Of a stretch of 64,000 nucleotides of DNA, positions 43,465 through 55,054 are shown one piece after another (position 1 is the stretch's first letter; every line of letters starts with the position of its first letter). The DNA is from Boothiomyces macroporosus. Taxonomy: Eukaryota; Chytridiomycota; Chytridiomycetes; Rhizophydiales; Terramycetaceae. The notes beneath the pieces are model-generated. The model was not told the DNA's origin. It was given only the letters and a program-made list of their open reading frames with translations, and did no database searches. The position numbers and the translations under genes are program-made. Where the stretch lies: positions 124,001 to 188,000 of the forward strand of contig JADGKB010000005.1 in the NCBI GenBank assembly GCA_027604185.1, in the 5' to 3' direction.

Positions 43465-46400
43465 ATGTGGCGTGGTTGCCCAAAACCTATAAGAGATGAG
43501 CTACTGATTGAAAACCAGTTTGCAAAAAATGCTCCAAGACAAACAAACGTTGTTGAGCTACCTAAGGTAATACCTTGCTAATTCTGTTATGACCTTTCAT
43601 CTGCAACTTTTGTTGTTGATCATTCACTAGATACTAGTCTAATCAATGCTTGGATTGGACAGAAGCAAAATAATCTATTTGGCCATGTAGGAAAGTTGCA
43701 TAAGGCGCATGCGTTTAATTCCAGCTTGTTGGACCAAGATGATTTCCCGGTTACTGTCTTTACTAGTCAATCTGCCCTTGGAAACTTGCTTTCGTTCGTT
43801 AAAGGAAAAGGAATGGTATTTCATGTTCCATTCACTTCGAGCATCAACCAAAATGTTGCCATGGCCAAGCTAGAAGAATCCACTGTGTTGATTTCCAATT
43901 CAACAGATCAATTTTTCGCAAATGCACACCTTTCGTACCTGCTCTCGACAAAAGGAAATGTGATTCATTACTACTATCTCACTAAAGAAGAGAAAGCGAT
44001 CAATTTTAGAGACTTTGATTTGTCAATTATCGCGAAATACATATCCTCAAATGATAGCACCAGCCCTGAAGACTTTGCCAAAAAATCTGGAATAAATAGT
44101 GAAAAGTTTGTCGCAATAGGCCCAAAGGATGCTACAACTGTAATAGTTGGCTATGGCGGAGCACATCTAGCCGCAGAGGAATCAATTCTCAAAGCAAGCA
44201 GTACTCTATTCGTTCAAATTGTTCAATTTAACCCATTCGATGCTGCTCAATTCATTAAATTGCTTCCTCATTCAGTAAAAGATATGCATCTTGTTGAACC
44301 AACTGGCTTGCTTTATTCAGAAATTGTGCAAAGCTTACATTCTGAAGTTGCTTTAAAAAATGTGGTGATTGAAGAATTAGATACAAAATCACGTCTATAC
44401 TCTCATTTCCAAGGGGTAAACACTGTAGAAGTGCTTGAAAAGGAGCAAAATCTTCATTCTGATATTTTAAGCTCAGTATTTAAAGATCACCTGCAAGTAT
44501 TCAACAGTAAAGGGTCTCCTGAAGTAGCTTTTGGTTCACTAGTTTCAGACTTGCAAAAATACGAAACATTTGTACAGTCTGTTACTGAATTATCCGATTC
44601 CAATCTGTCTGCTGGTTTCAAAAGTAACCTTCAAAGTTGGTTGAAATCCAATGGAAAATCCTCTGACACTCTTTCAAAACAGCTTATTGAAGAAGCCTCA
44701 AATCTTGATCAATCAGAATTTGTCAGACATCATCAAGAGTACTTTAAGAGAAAATCACGCTGGATTGTAGATGTTGAAACATTGTTGGACCTCAGCAATA
44801 CCACAATCCACACTATACTTTCTTCAGGAGAAAACTTGAATTTGCTTATAATCGACCAGTGCTCTTATGATACAGACTTACCAGCTCCAAAGAACAGAAG
44901 AGATGCTGGGCTTTATGCCTTGAATTACAATATTGCCTATGTTGCCGCTATTTGTCCTCTGTACTCTTACACTCAAGCTGTTCAAGCCGTAAAGGAGGCA
45001 GATGCCTTCAACGGACCTTCGGTAATTATACTCCATGCTCCAAAAGGAAATACTGGAAACAAAACTAAAGGGAGTCTTCAGTCAATCAAGTTGGCCAAAA
45101 AAGCTATTGACAATGGTTTAATCACCTTGTATCGTTGGACTCCAAAAACCAATGATACTGAAGAATCCTTGCTGGTAGATTCATCGAAAACCAAAGCTAC
45201 TCTGCAAAAGTATTTGGATAAGGAGGCAAATCTATCCTTGTTGCTTGAAGAGGCAAAAATTAGTAAAGATACTGGTCTTGAAAGCCAAATTGAATCAAAA
45301 GTGCAACAAAAGGCTTTGGATAGCTACAAAAAATTATTTGGAGGAATGAACAAGAAGAAACTGCTTATACTATTTGGTTCTGATGGTGGAAATGCAGAAA
45401 GTCTTGCAAAGCGCATTGGAATGGAAGCAAAAGAAAAAGGATTGTTTGTTAAAACTTTGCCCATGGATGCGTTTGTTACAGAGGATTTGGCAAACGAAGA
45501 ACATGTTTTGTTTGTTATATCTACTGCTGGACAAGGTGAATTTCCCGGAAATGCTAGAGAAACTTGGAAATTCTTGTCGGCAAATGACCTAGATCTTTCA
45601 AAGGTCAACTTTAGTGTCTTTGCATTAGGCGATCGTCAGTACTGGCCTCGTCCTGAGGATTCTCATTACTTTGCCAAAGCTGGAAAGGACCTGGATATCC
45701 GATTGGCAAAGCTAAATGGTAAAAGACTTACTCCAATTGGTGTTGGAGATGACCGTGATCCTGATGGTTACTTTACAGGGTTCAACCAGTGGGTTCCAGA
45801 ATTTTGGACTGCATTAGGGGTAGAGGCGGAATCGCTTGCCACCCAAGCTGCCGTTCCAAGTGATGATGCCATTAAAGCTGCTAGTAATTATCTGAGAGGG
45901 ACCATCGCTGAAGGATTACTTGATACATCTACTGGCGCTTTATCCGAATTTGATACAAAGGTACACTGTTATTAATATAGCTCACCAAATTCCATGGCAT
46001 TTATCAGCAGGATGACAGAGATATCAGAGAGCTAAGAGCAAGGAAAGGGCTAGAAAAAGCATTTTCTTTCATGATTCGTGTAAGAGTTCCTGGTGGCATT
46101 GCTACTCCAGCGCAGTATATCGCCATGGATGATATTAGCGACAAATGGGCGAACGGAACAATCAAGTTAACTACCCGTCAAGCTTTCCAATTCCATGGCA
46201 TTGTGAAGAGCGTTCTCAAGAGATCTATGCAAGATATCAACAAATCGCTATTAGGTACATAAATACTTAAATAGATTCTATTGCAGCATGTGGTGATGTA
46301 AATAGAAATGTAATGTGTAATCCAGACATTGAAAATACTGAAATCCACAAAATTGTATTTGATTTTGCAAAGAGATTTAGTGAACATCTCTTACCTGCTA

Positions 46401-47533
46401 CCGCCGCATATCATGAAATCTGGCTTGACAAAAAGCTGGTTGCTGGGGGTGAAGAAGAACCATTATACGGAAAGACTTACCTTCCAAGAAAGTTCAAAAC
46501 TGCCATCGCCGTTCCTCCTTCAAATGATGTCGATGTTCTTGCCCATGATCTGGGATATATTGCGATCATTGAAGATGGCAAATTCATCGGCTTTAATGTT
46601 ACTGTTGGAGGCGGAATGGGAACCACTCATGGAAACAAGAAAACCTATCCTCTATTGGCCCAACCTCTTGGCTTCTGTACATTAGAGCAGGCTGTTGCTG
46701 TTGGTGAAAAGGTTATGCTAGTTCAAAGAGACTACGGTGATAGAACCAATAGAAAACACGCAAGACTCAAGTACACCATTGAAGATAGAGGCATTGAATG
46801 GTTCAGAAATGAAGTAGAAAGCAGATTAGGATTCAAACTTGAGAAATCAAAGCCGTACAAATTTACTTCGAACGGGGATCGTTATGGGTGGAAGAAGAAT
46901 AGTGATGGAACATGGTCTTACACCCTTTTCATTCAAAATGGACGCATTAAAGATACTCCTGATTACAAACTCAAAACCGGATTGAGAGAAATCGCTGCCG
47001 TACACCAAGGAGTCTTTGCCCTTTCTCCAAATCAGCATTTGGTGATTTCCAAAATCCCTGAAAACCAAAAGGCAACCATTTCAAATTTGCTCGCCAAATA
47101 TGGAATAGACAATAATGGGTTGTCTGGATTGCGTTTGAATTCCATGGCTTGTGTTGCTTTGCCGACTTGTGGTTTAGCCATGGCAGAAAGTGAACGCTAT
47201 CTTCCATCATTAGTTGGAAAGATTGAAAATATTTTGGAGGAGAATGGATTAAGAGAAGAATCAATTACAATAAGAATGACAGGGTGTCCAAACGGTTGTG
47301 CTAGACCTTCAATTGCAGAAATTGCGTTTGTTGGAAAGGCTCCTGGTATGTATAACATGTATCTGGGTGGTGGGTTTGCTGGCGAAAGATTAAACAAACT
47401 ATACAAAGAATCTGTTGGTGAAGAAGATATCCTATCAACCCTCGCGCCTATTATCAAAGACTATTCTCGTTTACGAAGAGATGGGGAGCACTTTGGAGAT
47501 TTTGTGATCAGACAAGGAATTGTTTCTGCTTGA
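43465..47533 (+). CDS. MET5: Sulfite reductase beta subunit (siroheme hemoprotein)
   Basis: Reduces sulfite to sulfide with siroheme and a 4Fe-4S cluster. About 1,310 residues: an N-terminal POR-like region, a flavodoxin domain near residue 598 ([20 protein letters not shown]), and the hemoprotein part from about residue 800. That part has [34 protein letters not shown], and cluster/siroheme ligands in [10 protein letters not shown] and TGCPNGC. Two clean 20-nt introns are at 45961-45980 and 46255-46274. The 5' junction is unresolved. The frame from ATG 43465 meets a TAA at 43579, and the first canonical acceptor in phase gives a 96-nt intron (43567-43662) that removes conserved-looking residues. 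Confidence 0.93.
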
Positions 47534-47569
47534 TATTTTTAATAAAGTATACAAGAAGCGTTTATTCGA

Positions 47570-48899
47570 CTAATAAGGGGGTTGCTGAGGAATATAGGAA
47601 GGATATTGTTGATGAGGAGGAGGATTCACAGGTTGAGGATACTCTGAAGAATACGACATACCTCTTGGAGCCATTTGAGGTTGATATTGAGGATCAACAA
47701 CTGATTGCGCTTGGTACGGAGTGAAATAGGAAGGTTCTAAATTAGTTTAAAAGTACGCATTTGTCTTTGAAAGTTGCTATGCGAGTTTACCAACTTTTGA
47801 TATGTATTGCATGCAGCTGTAAATCGGTCGTGAAGAGCAGCCAATTCATCTTTGTTATAATTTACTCTTACCTTGCTTTTTCCTTTGGTTTCCAGCACAT
47901 TTTATTACCTCTGGTACAAGCTCCAAAATTTTTTGATATTCTTCCTGAAATTAGAAATTCTTCACCTGCAATATTTGATTTTCCGAATAATTATGCCCAA
48001 GCGGGTCAGCCTTGGCAATATTGTGCTTTAAATTTTGAATGGAAGGTAGCTTTCCCAAGAGTAATTCACCCTGATCAACGTCAGTTGTGGAAGCGCTAAT
48101 TTTTTCAACATAATTTGCAGGAAATATACCGACATTGCATTTGTAGCTCCCTTTCCACCAATCATTGAATGTGGAGTTGTCAAATACGTCCACAATACTT
48201 CCTTTGACCAGCTGTAACTCTCCATCTTCTGTCGGATGGTAGTCATACAGAACCTTTACACTAAATAACACTTTTGATGTAGCTTTTTGCTCTTGTTTAA
48301 CAGGCTGCTGCTGCGATAGAGATAGCGCCAACTATATAAAATATTAATTACAGCTAGTTGCAATTCTTCCTCCTCTTTTTGTTTGTCAACATAAGACTTT
48401 TTTTTAGGAGATGGAGGTTGATCAGAAGGGAACGAATATCCTTCATTACGTAACTGATTGTAAACTTCTTGCATATAGTCCAGACTAGGGTTTCCTTTGA
48501 AATCCTTTGCCCAAGTTTGAATAAAGTCCAATATCCGGTTTCTGACTGTGATATGAGTCGAGCTGTTGTTCAACAGCTTTAGCAATGCTTGCAGGTATGG
48601 CCTAGAGCAAATCTCTTGCTTTAATGGTAAACCGCAATTCTGAACCAAGGCGTTTGACAGTGTTAAAGAGAATAAAATAACCTGACTATTAGTAATAGCT
48701 ACATTCACATTCCTGTGACCTAATTTCCGAATGATAATATTTACAGCGTCTCTTGCTTTGGAAGGATTGCTGGTTAATACAAAATTACCTTTCCACTATT
48801 TCGCAGATTTTGATGATTACACCCCAGTCTTCTCCAGTATTGGTTTCGCTAGTAGCGGCATCTAACTGTTACTCCAAGGCTACCAATGAGAGATTCCAT
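47570..48899 (-). CDS. HSE1: ESCRT-0 subunit Hse1/STAM (VHS-UIM-SH3-GAT)
   Basis: Sorts ubiquitinated cargo on endosomes with Vps27. About 394 residues from eight exons (introns 22, 19, 21, 20, 21, 22 and 20 nt). In order: a VHS domain (ATSETNTGEDWGVIIKICEIVE, LTLSNALVQNCG, WAKDFKGNPSLDYMQEVYNQLRNEGYSFP), a ubiquitin-interacting motif (EEEELQLALALSLS), and an SH3 domain (LYDYHPTEDGELQLVKG...WWKGSYKCNVGIFPANYVEKI). A coiled-coil GAT region (LQEEYQKILELV) and a Pro/Gln/Tyr-rich tail follow. The 21-nt intron at 48682-48702 has no stop and would be missed by simple ORF calling. A further in-frame 18-nt intron just before the SH3 is possible. Confidence 0.94.
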
Positions 48900-48914
48900 T
48901 TCTTTCAGATCTAA

Positions 48915-49588
48915 ATGGCAACAAATTTGGAGGTAGTAGCCACCTTATGCACAATGGGATTATTCCTCACCAATGCGTATGATGTTTATCAATTCTACAA
49001 GCTGCAATCTACCGGGAACTCCAGCGCACTTCCGCTGATATCTACCTTGGTTAATTGCGCTCTATGGTACAAATACGGTAACTGCTTCTTGATGTAGGTT
49101 CCTTACTAGACCAATCGACAATGACCACTGTTAATGGAGTAGGATTACTAGTCACACTGATTTGCATCTATACCTTTTTCATATACTCGCCAAATCAGCA
49201 TGTGATTGAACGACAGATTACATTTACACTATTATTTCTCATAGCAGTGTTGGGCTACGTACAGCTCAACCCTCCCACCATAGTAATGCAGTTGGGATAC
49301 ATGGTATCCGGGGTGAATATATTAATGTACGCTGCACCAGCAGTCAACTTGGTCCAAGTTTATAAATTTCAAACTACTCACGGGCTGATATCTCTTCCTC
49401 TGACTTTGATGACTATCCTCGTGTGTTTGCTTTGGACAATGCTTGGGTATCAGTTGAGCGACAACTTTGTAATAGTCCCAAATTTCATTGGACTGTTGTT
49501 TGGAGTCATTCAGCTTGGGTTTTACTTCAACTATTCAAATTCTGAACGGCTGCCTACAAGCCGAAGAAGCTCAAGAAAATCTTACTAA
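48915..49588 (+). CDS. SWEET-family sugar transporter
   Basis: About 217 residues from two exons (20-nt intron gtaactgcttcttgatgtag) with seven hydrophobic helices arranged as two MtN3/saliva triple-helix bundles. The first bundle has LPLISTLVNCALWYKYG. The second has YAAPAVNLVQVYKFQTTHGLISLPLTLMTILVCLLWTMLGY followed by VPNFIGLLFGVIQLGFYF, the conserved PN-x-x-G pattern. SWEETs are energy-independent sugar uniporters, common in plants and animals but rare in fungi. The gene lies between HSE1 and the Met8-Met10 fusion; the HSE1 and SWEET start codons are only 15 bp apart. Confidence 0.93.
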
Positions 49589-49736
49589 AATAAAGCAGCT
49601 CTGAACTTAATGTGTTGAATCAATGCGGAAAAAAGGTTTTGCCGAACTTAGCACGCAATTGAGAAAAATTTAGAGATTGTATGGTGCAATTGGAGATGAT
49701 AAAAAGTCAGGAAATTCCCATTTCATAAATTTTCTA

Positions 49737-52700
49737 ATGTTCCTTCACTTAGACACGTTCGAAAAGTAATAGTTTTCTAACGTAGAAATGTCCTCGTTCT
49801 TGGAGGGTCGATTCAAGCTTTCAATGCTGTCATGTCACTAAAGCAAAACTCTGATGTTACTCTTGTCGCCCACAAGACTGACTTGTGCTCTGAATTTCAA
49901 TCGCAGATCGGCTTGGGTGAATTTGGCTGGTACAACAGAGTCTATCGCCCTTTAGATTTGAAGGGAAAGGATATGGTTATTAATTTCGATCCTAGCATCA
50001 AAGGGTTATCCAAAGAGTGCAAAGAAAGAGGAATTACTTATCAAAATCTTAGTAAGAATGTTTCGCTAGAATTTGGTTCAACGTAAGTCTCGTTTAATGG
50101 TAGATTTAAGTTTGGAAAATTGGAGATTGGCACTAGCACTTCAGGAGCTGCACCACTACTTGAGCAGTCAATCAACGACTATATTTCTTCAATTATCCCA
50201 GGCTTTTTGCCGGTTGCTGTTGAAAAGATGGAAAAATTGACAGCCAGGCTATACGAAGAAACCTTGTCTTCCCCAACGCAAGTAGACTTTTTGAACTACA
50301 TTGCTCAGCATTGGTATCTCAATGCTATTGCGAGACTGACCGACTCTAGTATTTCAAAGTTGATTGAATTTTACAATAACGGAAATTTGACACCATCTTC
50401 TGACAGTGTCGGTTTGGTTTGGGAAAAGGAAGAAGATAAGCCGGCTGTAGTATCCAAGTCAGTTTCAGAAACATCTTCTCAGTCAACTGCCGCAGATTCA
50501 TTGGAGAAGGAACAACTATTGCGATCTGAATCGTTCTCAAACAGAAGTTCCAGGCCATTGGTGAACGAAATCAAAGAATCCCCAAAGAAAATCCCAAGTG
50601 TAAAAACCTCTGTCGAAATTATTGATGGTGCCAAAGCAGTTTCAACCGTTGCCTATCAATTTTCTGAAGTTTCTTATATTTATCCGGTTTACTCTGAAAA
50701 CTATCCTGGTGAAAATATGATTGAATGGTCAAAATCTAGAAAGCAAAATGTTTACAATTCCTCCACCAAGGTTATCAACACAACAGCTCATGTTGGTGCC
50801 GGACAAAGTATTGCGGGATCCTTGTCTAGTGGCTCTAAAACTAGTGCCGTTTTATCTTCTGCAGCTTTGGGATATTTGCTACCTGCAATGTACAATATTG
50901 TTCGTGACAAGCAATATCCAGTATTTCACGTTGCGTCCAATTTGATTAGTGACGAATTGGTTTTGGAACATAGCAACGCAGACATATACAAGGCTGTCCA
51001 CACTGGATTTTCCATTTTGTCCTCCTCAAACGCACAGGAAGCTTATGACATGGCAATAGTTGCCCATCTTGCTGCCGAAGCGTCACATAAACCAGTACTT
51101 CACTTCTTTGACGGTGTACGGGTCGCGTCCCAGGAAACCTCTTCGGTAGTTGCTAACTTGAGAGACGTCAAGCAGTACTCTCCTGACAAGACCTATGGCA
51201 CAACCTTTGAAGCTATCTCTGAAACGCTAGCAAATGTTTCAAAGTTATTGAACAGATCCTACAAGCCATTTGAATATCACGGCTCTGCAAATGCTAAGGT
51301 AGTGTTGATTTCAATGGGATCTACCGGTAGTGCGATCAAGCCTGCGGTTGACAGGCTAGCTTCCGTAGGCCACAATGTTGGATACGTTAATATCCGCGTT
51401 TTCCGTCCATGGTCCCCTGCTGCTTTCTTGTCAGTAATTCCAACTGCTACTGAGAAAATCATCGTAGTTGATCAAGCAAATACCTCCCCAGTTGCAATTG
51501 ACGTGGAAACAGCTTATTATGGACAAACCAATAGAAATGCACCATCTGTTGAAACAGTGTCATTCCAAAAGGGCTTGGAAAATATTCATCCTATTTTTGT
51601 TGAACAATATTTGGCAAACTATCTTGATGGGTCCTTGTCCCGTGAAATTATATTTGATGAACAAGCACTTTCCACCGAATTTCACTACAAAAATAGCACA
51701 TCGGCTTTATTTTGGGACAAAAAGTCTACCAAAACTAGCAAAACTATTGAGATTATTACTGGCGATTTTGATAAAAAGCATGTTCAAAAGTATTCGCAAC
51801 AAATGGCCACCTCTGTTGTTCCTGCTGAGCTCAATCACCTGCAATTCAGCGAAAATGCTTTTGAAGAGGGCAATATTGTTCTTCAAGCTGACTTGATTAT
51901 GGTAAACGACTTGGGCATTGCCACCGGGTACAACTTTGCACTACCTTTGGTTGCAAACGGCAAGATTTTCTTTAACACATCATTGTCCAAGGAAGATTTA
52001 TTGGAAAGTATTCCTGCTGACGTAAAGAAAGATTTAGCCAAAAAATCAGTTTCAATCTATACTTTAGACGCAAATCTGGTAGCTACAAACTATACTATTT
52101 TCTACGGCAACCCAACTCATTATCTGCAAGAAGTTTTGGCAGCTGTTTTCTACAGATTATCTCTGGGAGAAGGCGAATTCAATGCGACTTTGAACAAGCA
52201 AATCGCTAGAATTAACCAAACTGCTGAAAAAATCAATGTTCGTGAAACTCTAAAAGAATCCATTTACTACGCTTTGAAGCATTTACAGAACGTTGGAGTC
52301 GTCCCTTCTGAAAGTGCAGTAGTGGAAAATGCCACTCAAAAGTTTGTTCAAGGCACTGTCCCGTCGAAAAGTATCTTCAATGAAGAAGATCTTGAACACT
52401 CCACTGAAGTATCCTCAAGGATTGTACCTAACCACCGTGCATTACTCCCAGTAATTTTCCCAACCGCCTTCAAAACTACTCAAAAGCTACGTCCTGACAT
52501 TGAAGGTGCATTTACTGTCACTGTTACCGAAAACTACAGACTCACCCCAGATTCTTACGACAGAAATGTTTTCCATATGGAATTGGATATTACAGGGACT
52601 GGGTTAAAGTATGACATTGGTGATGCTCTGGGTGTGTACGCACAAAACGATGTTGAAGAAGTCCACAAATTCTTGAAATCTTATGGGCTTAATCCTCAAC

Positions 52701-53656
52701 AAGTGGTATATATCGATAGACCAGATGGAGAAGGAAATACTGTGACTGAATTAAGATCTATTGAGCAAATATTTATCCACACTCTGGATATCTTTGGTAA
52801 ACCAGGCAAGAAATTCTATCAACATTTGGCCGTTAAAGCTACCGAGGATTCAGAAAAGGAAGAAATTGCTGCAATCTTGGAAACAACTGAAGGGTTTGAA
52901 AAGTATGTCGAAGACTATACTCCAACTTTTGCAGACTTGCTTGCCATGTTCCCTTCAGCAAAACTGTCAATCGAAGAACTTTTGGTCCAAATTCCTTCAA
53001 TGAAACCAAGACATTATTCTATTGCTTCATCTCAAAAGAAGCATCCAAATAGCGTCCACTTGCTGATTGTAGTGGTGGACTGGGAATCTAAAGATGGCGT
53101 CAAGAGATTCGGTCAAGCAACCAGATTCCTGGTCAATGCTGCAATTGGAAGCACAATCTCAGTTTCAGTAAAACCATCTGTAATGAAATTGCCACCTTCA
53201 CTTGAAGCTCCAGTCATTATGGCCGGTCTAGGAACTGGTATGGCTCCATTCCGTGCGTTTATTGAAGAACGTATGTATTGGAAAGAAAAAGGCAAAAAGG
53301 TTGGCCCAATGGTTCTTTACTTTGGTTCAAGAAATCGTGCAAACGAATATTTGTATGGTGAAGAGCTGGAAGCGTATCATGATGATGGAATTTTGACCCA
53401 TCTCAGACTTGCATTCTCTAGAGATCAGAAGCAAAAAGTCTACATTCAACACAAAATCCAAGAAGACAAGGATTTATTGCATGATTTAATCATCAAGCAG
53501 AATGGTTCGTTCTATCTATGTGGTCCTACTTGGCCGGTTCCTGATGTCACCAATGCCCTGTTGGAATCATTTGTTACTTCAATGTCTCAGGAAGATGCTG
53601 ATCACATGCTAGAAGATTTAAAGCACTTGGAAAGATTTGTTTTGGAGGTTTACTAA
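49737..53656 (+). CDS. MET10: Fused siroheme synthase (Met8) - sulfite reductase alpha (Met10)
   Basis: About 1,292 residues from three exons (introns 49766-49785, 20 nt, and 50083-50103, 21 nt). Residues 1 to about 195 resemble Met8 (precorrin-2 dehydrogenase/ferrochelatase): a Rossmann start NVLVLGGSIQAFNAVMSLKQ,  LEFGSTFKFGKLEIGTSTSGAAPLL, and a helical C-terminal lobe. A Ser/Glu-rich linker (about 200-270) leads to the complete Met10 architecture. This is a POR-like region (SEVSYIYPVYSENYPGENMIEW, LPAMYNIV, HFFDGVR) followed by the FAD/NADPH reductase from about residue 905 (DIGDALGVYA, RHYSIASSQ, GLGTGMAPFRAFIEE, FYLCGPTWPVPDV, ending LEVY). The Met8 lobe and the Met10 part share one uninterrupted exon, so the fusion is not a splicing guess. 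Confidence 0.92.
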
Positions 53657-53705
53657 TTTACAGCAATACATTTTTTCTTTTTAATTTTTTCGTGTCACCG
53701 TTGCA

Positions 53706-55036
53706 ATGAGAAAGCTTATTTTGCTTACAGATTTGCTCCCCCATGTATTTGAATACTTGGATAGTTGCCCAAATACCTTGCTTCTCTGTGCGCAGGTTTG
53801 TAAGGTCTGGTCATATCCGGCAATCACTTTCATTTATACCTACCCCCAATTCAAATCGCTTTGGGCATTGCGGAAATTCTTGGACATTGTCTGCAATAAG
53901 CAGCCTGTGTGGAAGAAATGTATTAAGAGACTCGATTTATCAGAGATACGATCAACAATTTCAAAGGAAGATCTCACGCGGATAGTTAAAATGAATTGTC
54001 CAAACATGCTTGAAATCGATTTCAGAAACTGCAAAAACTTGACGGATTATCACCTTGAAATATTGAATATGCGACGGAAATCATTAGCATTTGCGAGTTG
54101 TAGAAATATAAGCGATTCTGGAATATTCCATTTGGTCCGAAATTGTGGTAAGTTATCGCTAACAAGGTTCATTCATCGAAAAACTATGCATCGAAAACTG
54201 CTGTCAACTAACCGATCAATCGTTAATTAGAATATCACAATACTGCGTAAACCTTCGATATCTGAAATTATCGCAATTAGGAAATAATGTTACTGACGAT
54301 GGATTATTAGCTATAGCTGGGATACATTTCGAAAAGACAGATAATCGCTTGAAGAGTAATGCATTACCACTTGAAGTGCTTCAGCTGTATGATTGCCCAA
54401 TGATATCCGACTATTCTCTGATAGAAATTGCCCAAAATTGTAACCATTTATTCTTCATTGACTTTTACCATCTGCCAATGGTAACCGATCAAGCGCTAAT
54501 TGCATTTGCAAGATATTCAAATTTGACCACCATCAGTCTATCCGAACTTAAAAGGATTACAGATCAATCTATTTGTGAAATTGGCCGCTGTTGCGATATA
54601 ACTTCACTTACAATTTGTCACAATGAACAAATCACTGACAGGGGAATGATTGAATTAGTCAGACTGTCACCAAACTTGCGGTAATATTTTTTAATGCAGA
54701 CTTATAGATATCAGTCTAGTAGGCGATATCACTCTGGTGTCTCTAATCGCTACGGTACAGTGTTGCAAACTGCTGAAACATGTCGTAGTATCCGGAAATT
54801 TAAGCCATGAATGTATACCCACAAGAGCTATTCTTGATGTAGTGAAGCATGTGTCATCACTGCAAACTTTGAGTGTGTTCCAATCACAGGATATGACTTT
54901 GGAAGACATAACTGACTTGGAGTCTGTTTGTCCCAAACTTCAGCACTTGTTTGTTCGTAACTGCGTTGAAATTACAATGTGCATGGCCCAAATATTTTCA
55001 AAGACTCACCGATTGCAACTAATAACTGAAGGATAA
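53706..55036 (+). CDS. F-box/leucine-rich-repeat protein (AMN1/FBXL-like)
   Basis: About 430 residues from three exons (two 19-nt introns). An N-terminal F-box (LLTDLLPHVFEYLDSCPNTLLLCAQVCKVWSYPA) is followed by about ten Cys-containing LRRs of the FBXL/AMN1 type (CPNMLEIDFRNCKNLTDYHLEIL, LCIENCCQLTDQSLIRISQYC, LQLYDCPMISDYSLIEIAQNC). It probably acts as the substrate receptor of an SCF ubiquitin ligase. Yeast Grr1 is the best-known relative, but it cannot be assigned as an ortholog from the repeats alone. Convergent with RPAP1, 18 bp apart. Confidence 0.87.
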
Positions 55037-55054
55037 TCTAATAAAAGTAATATA

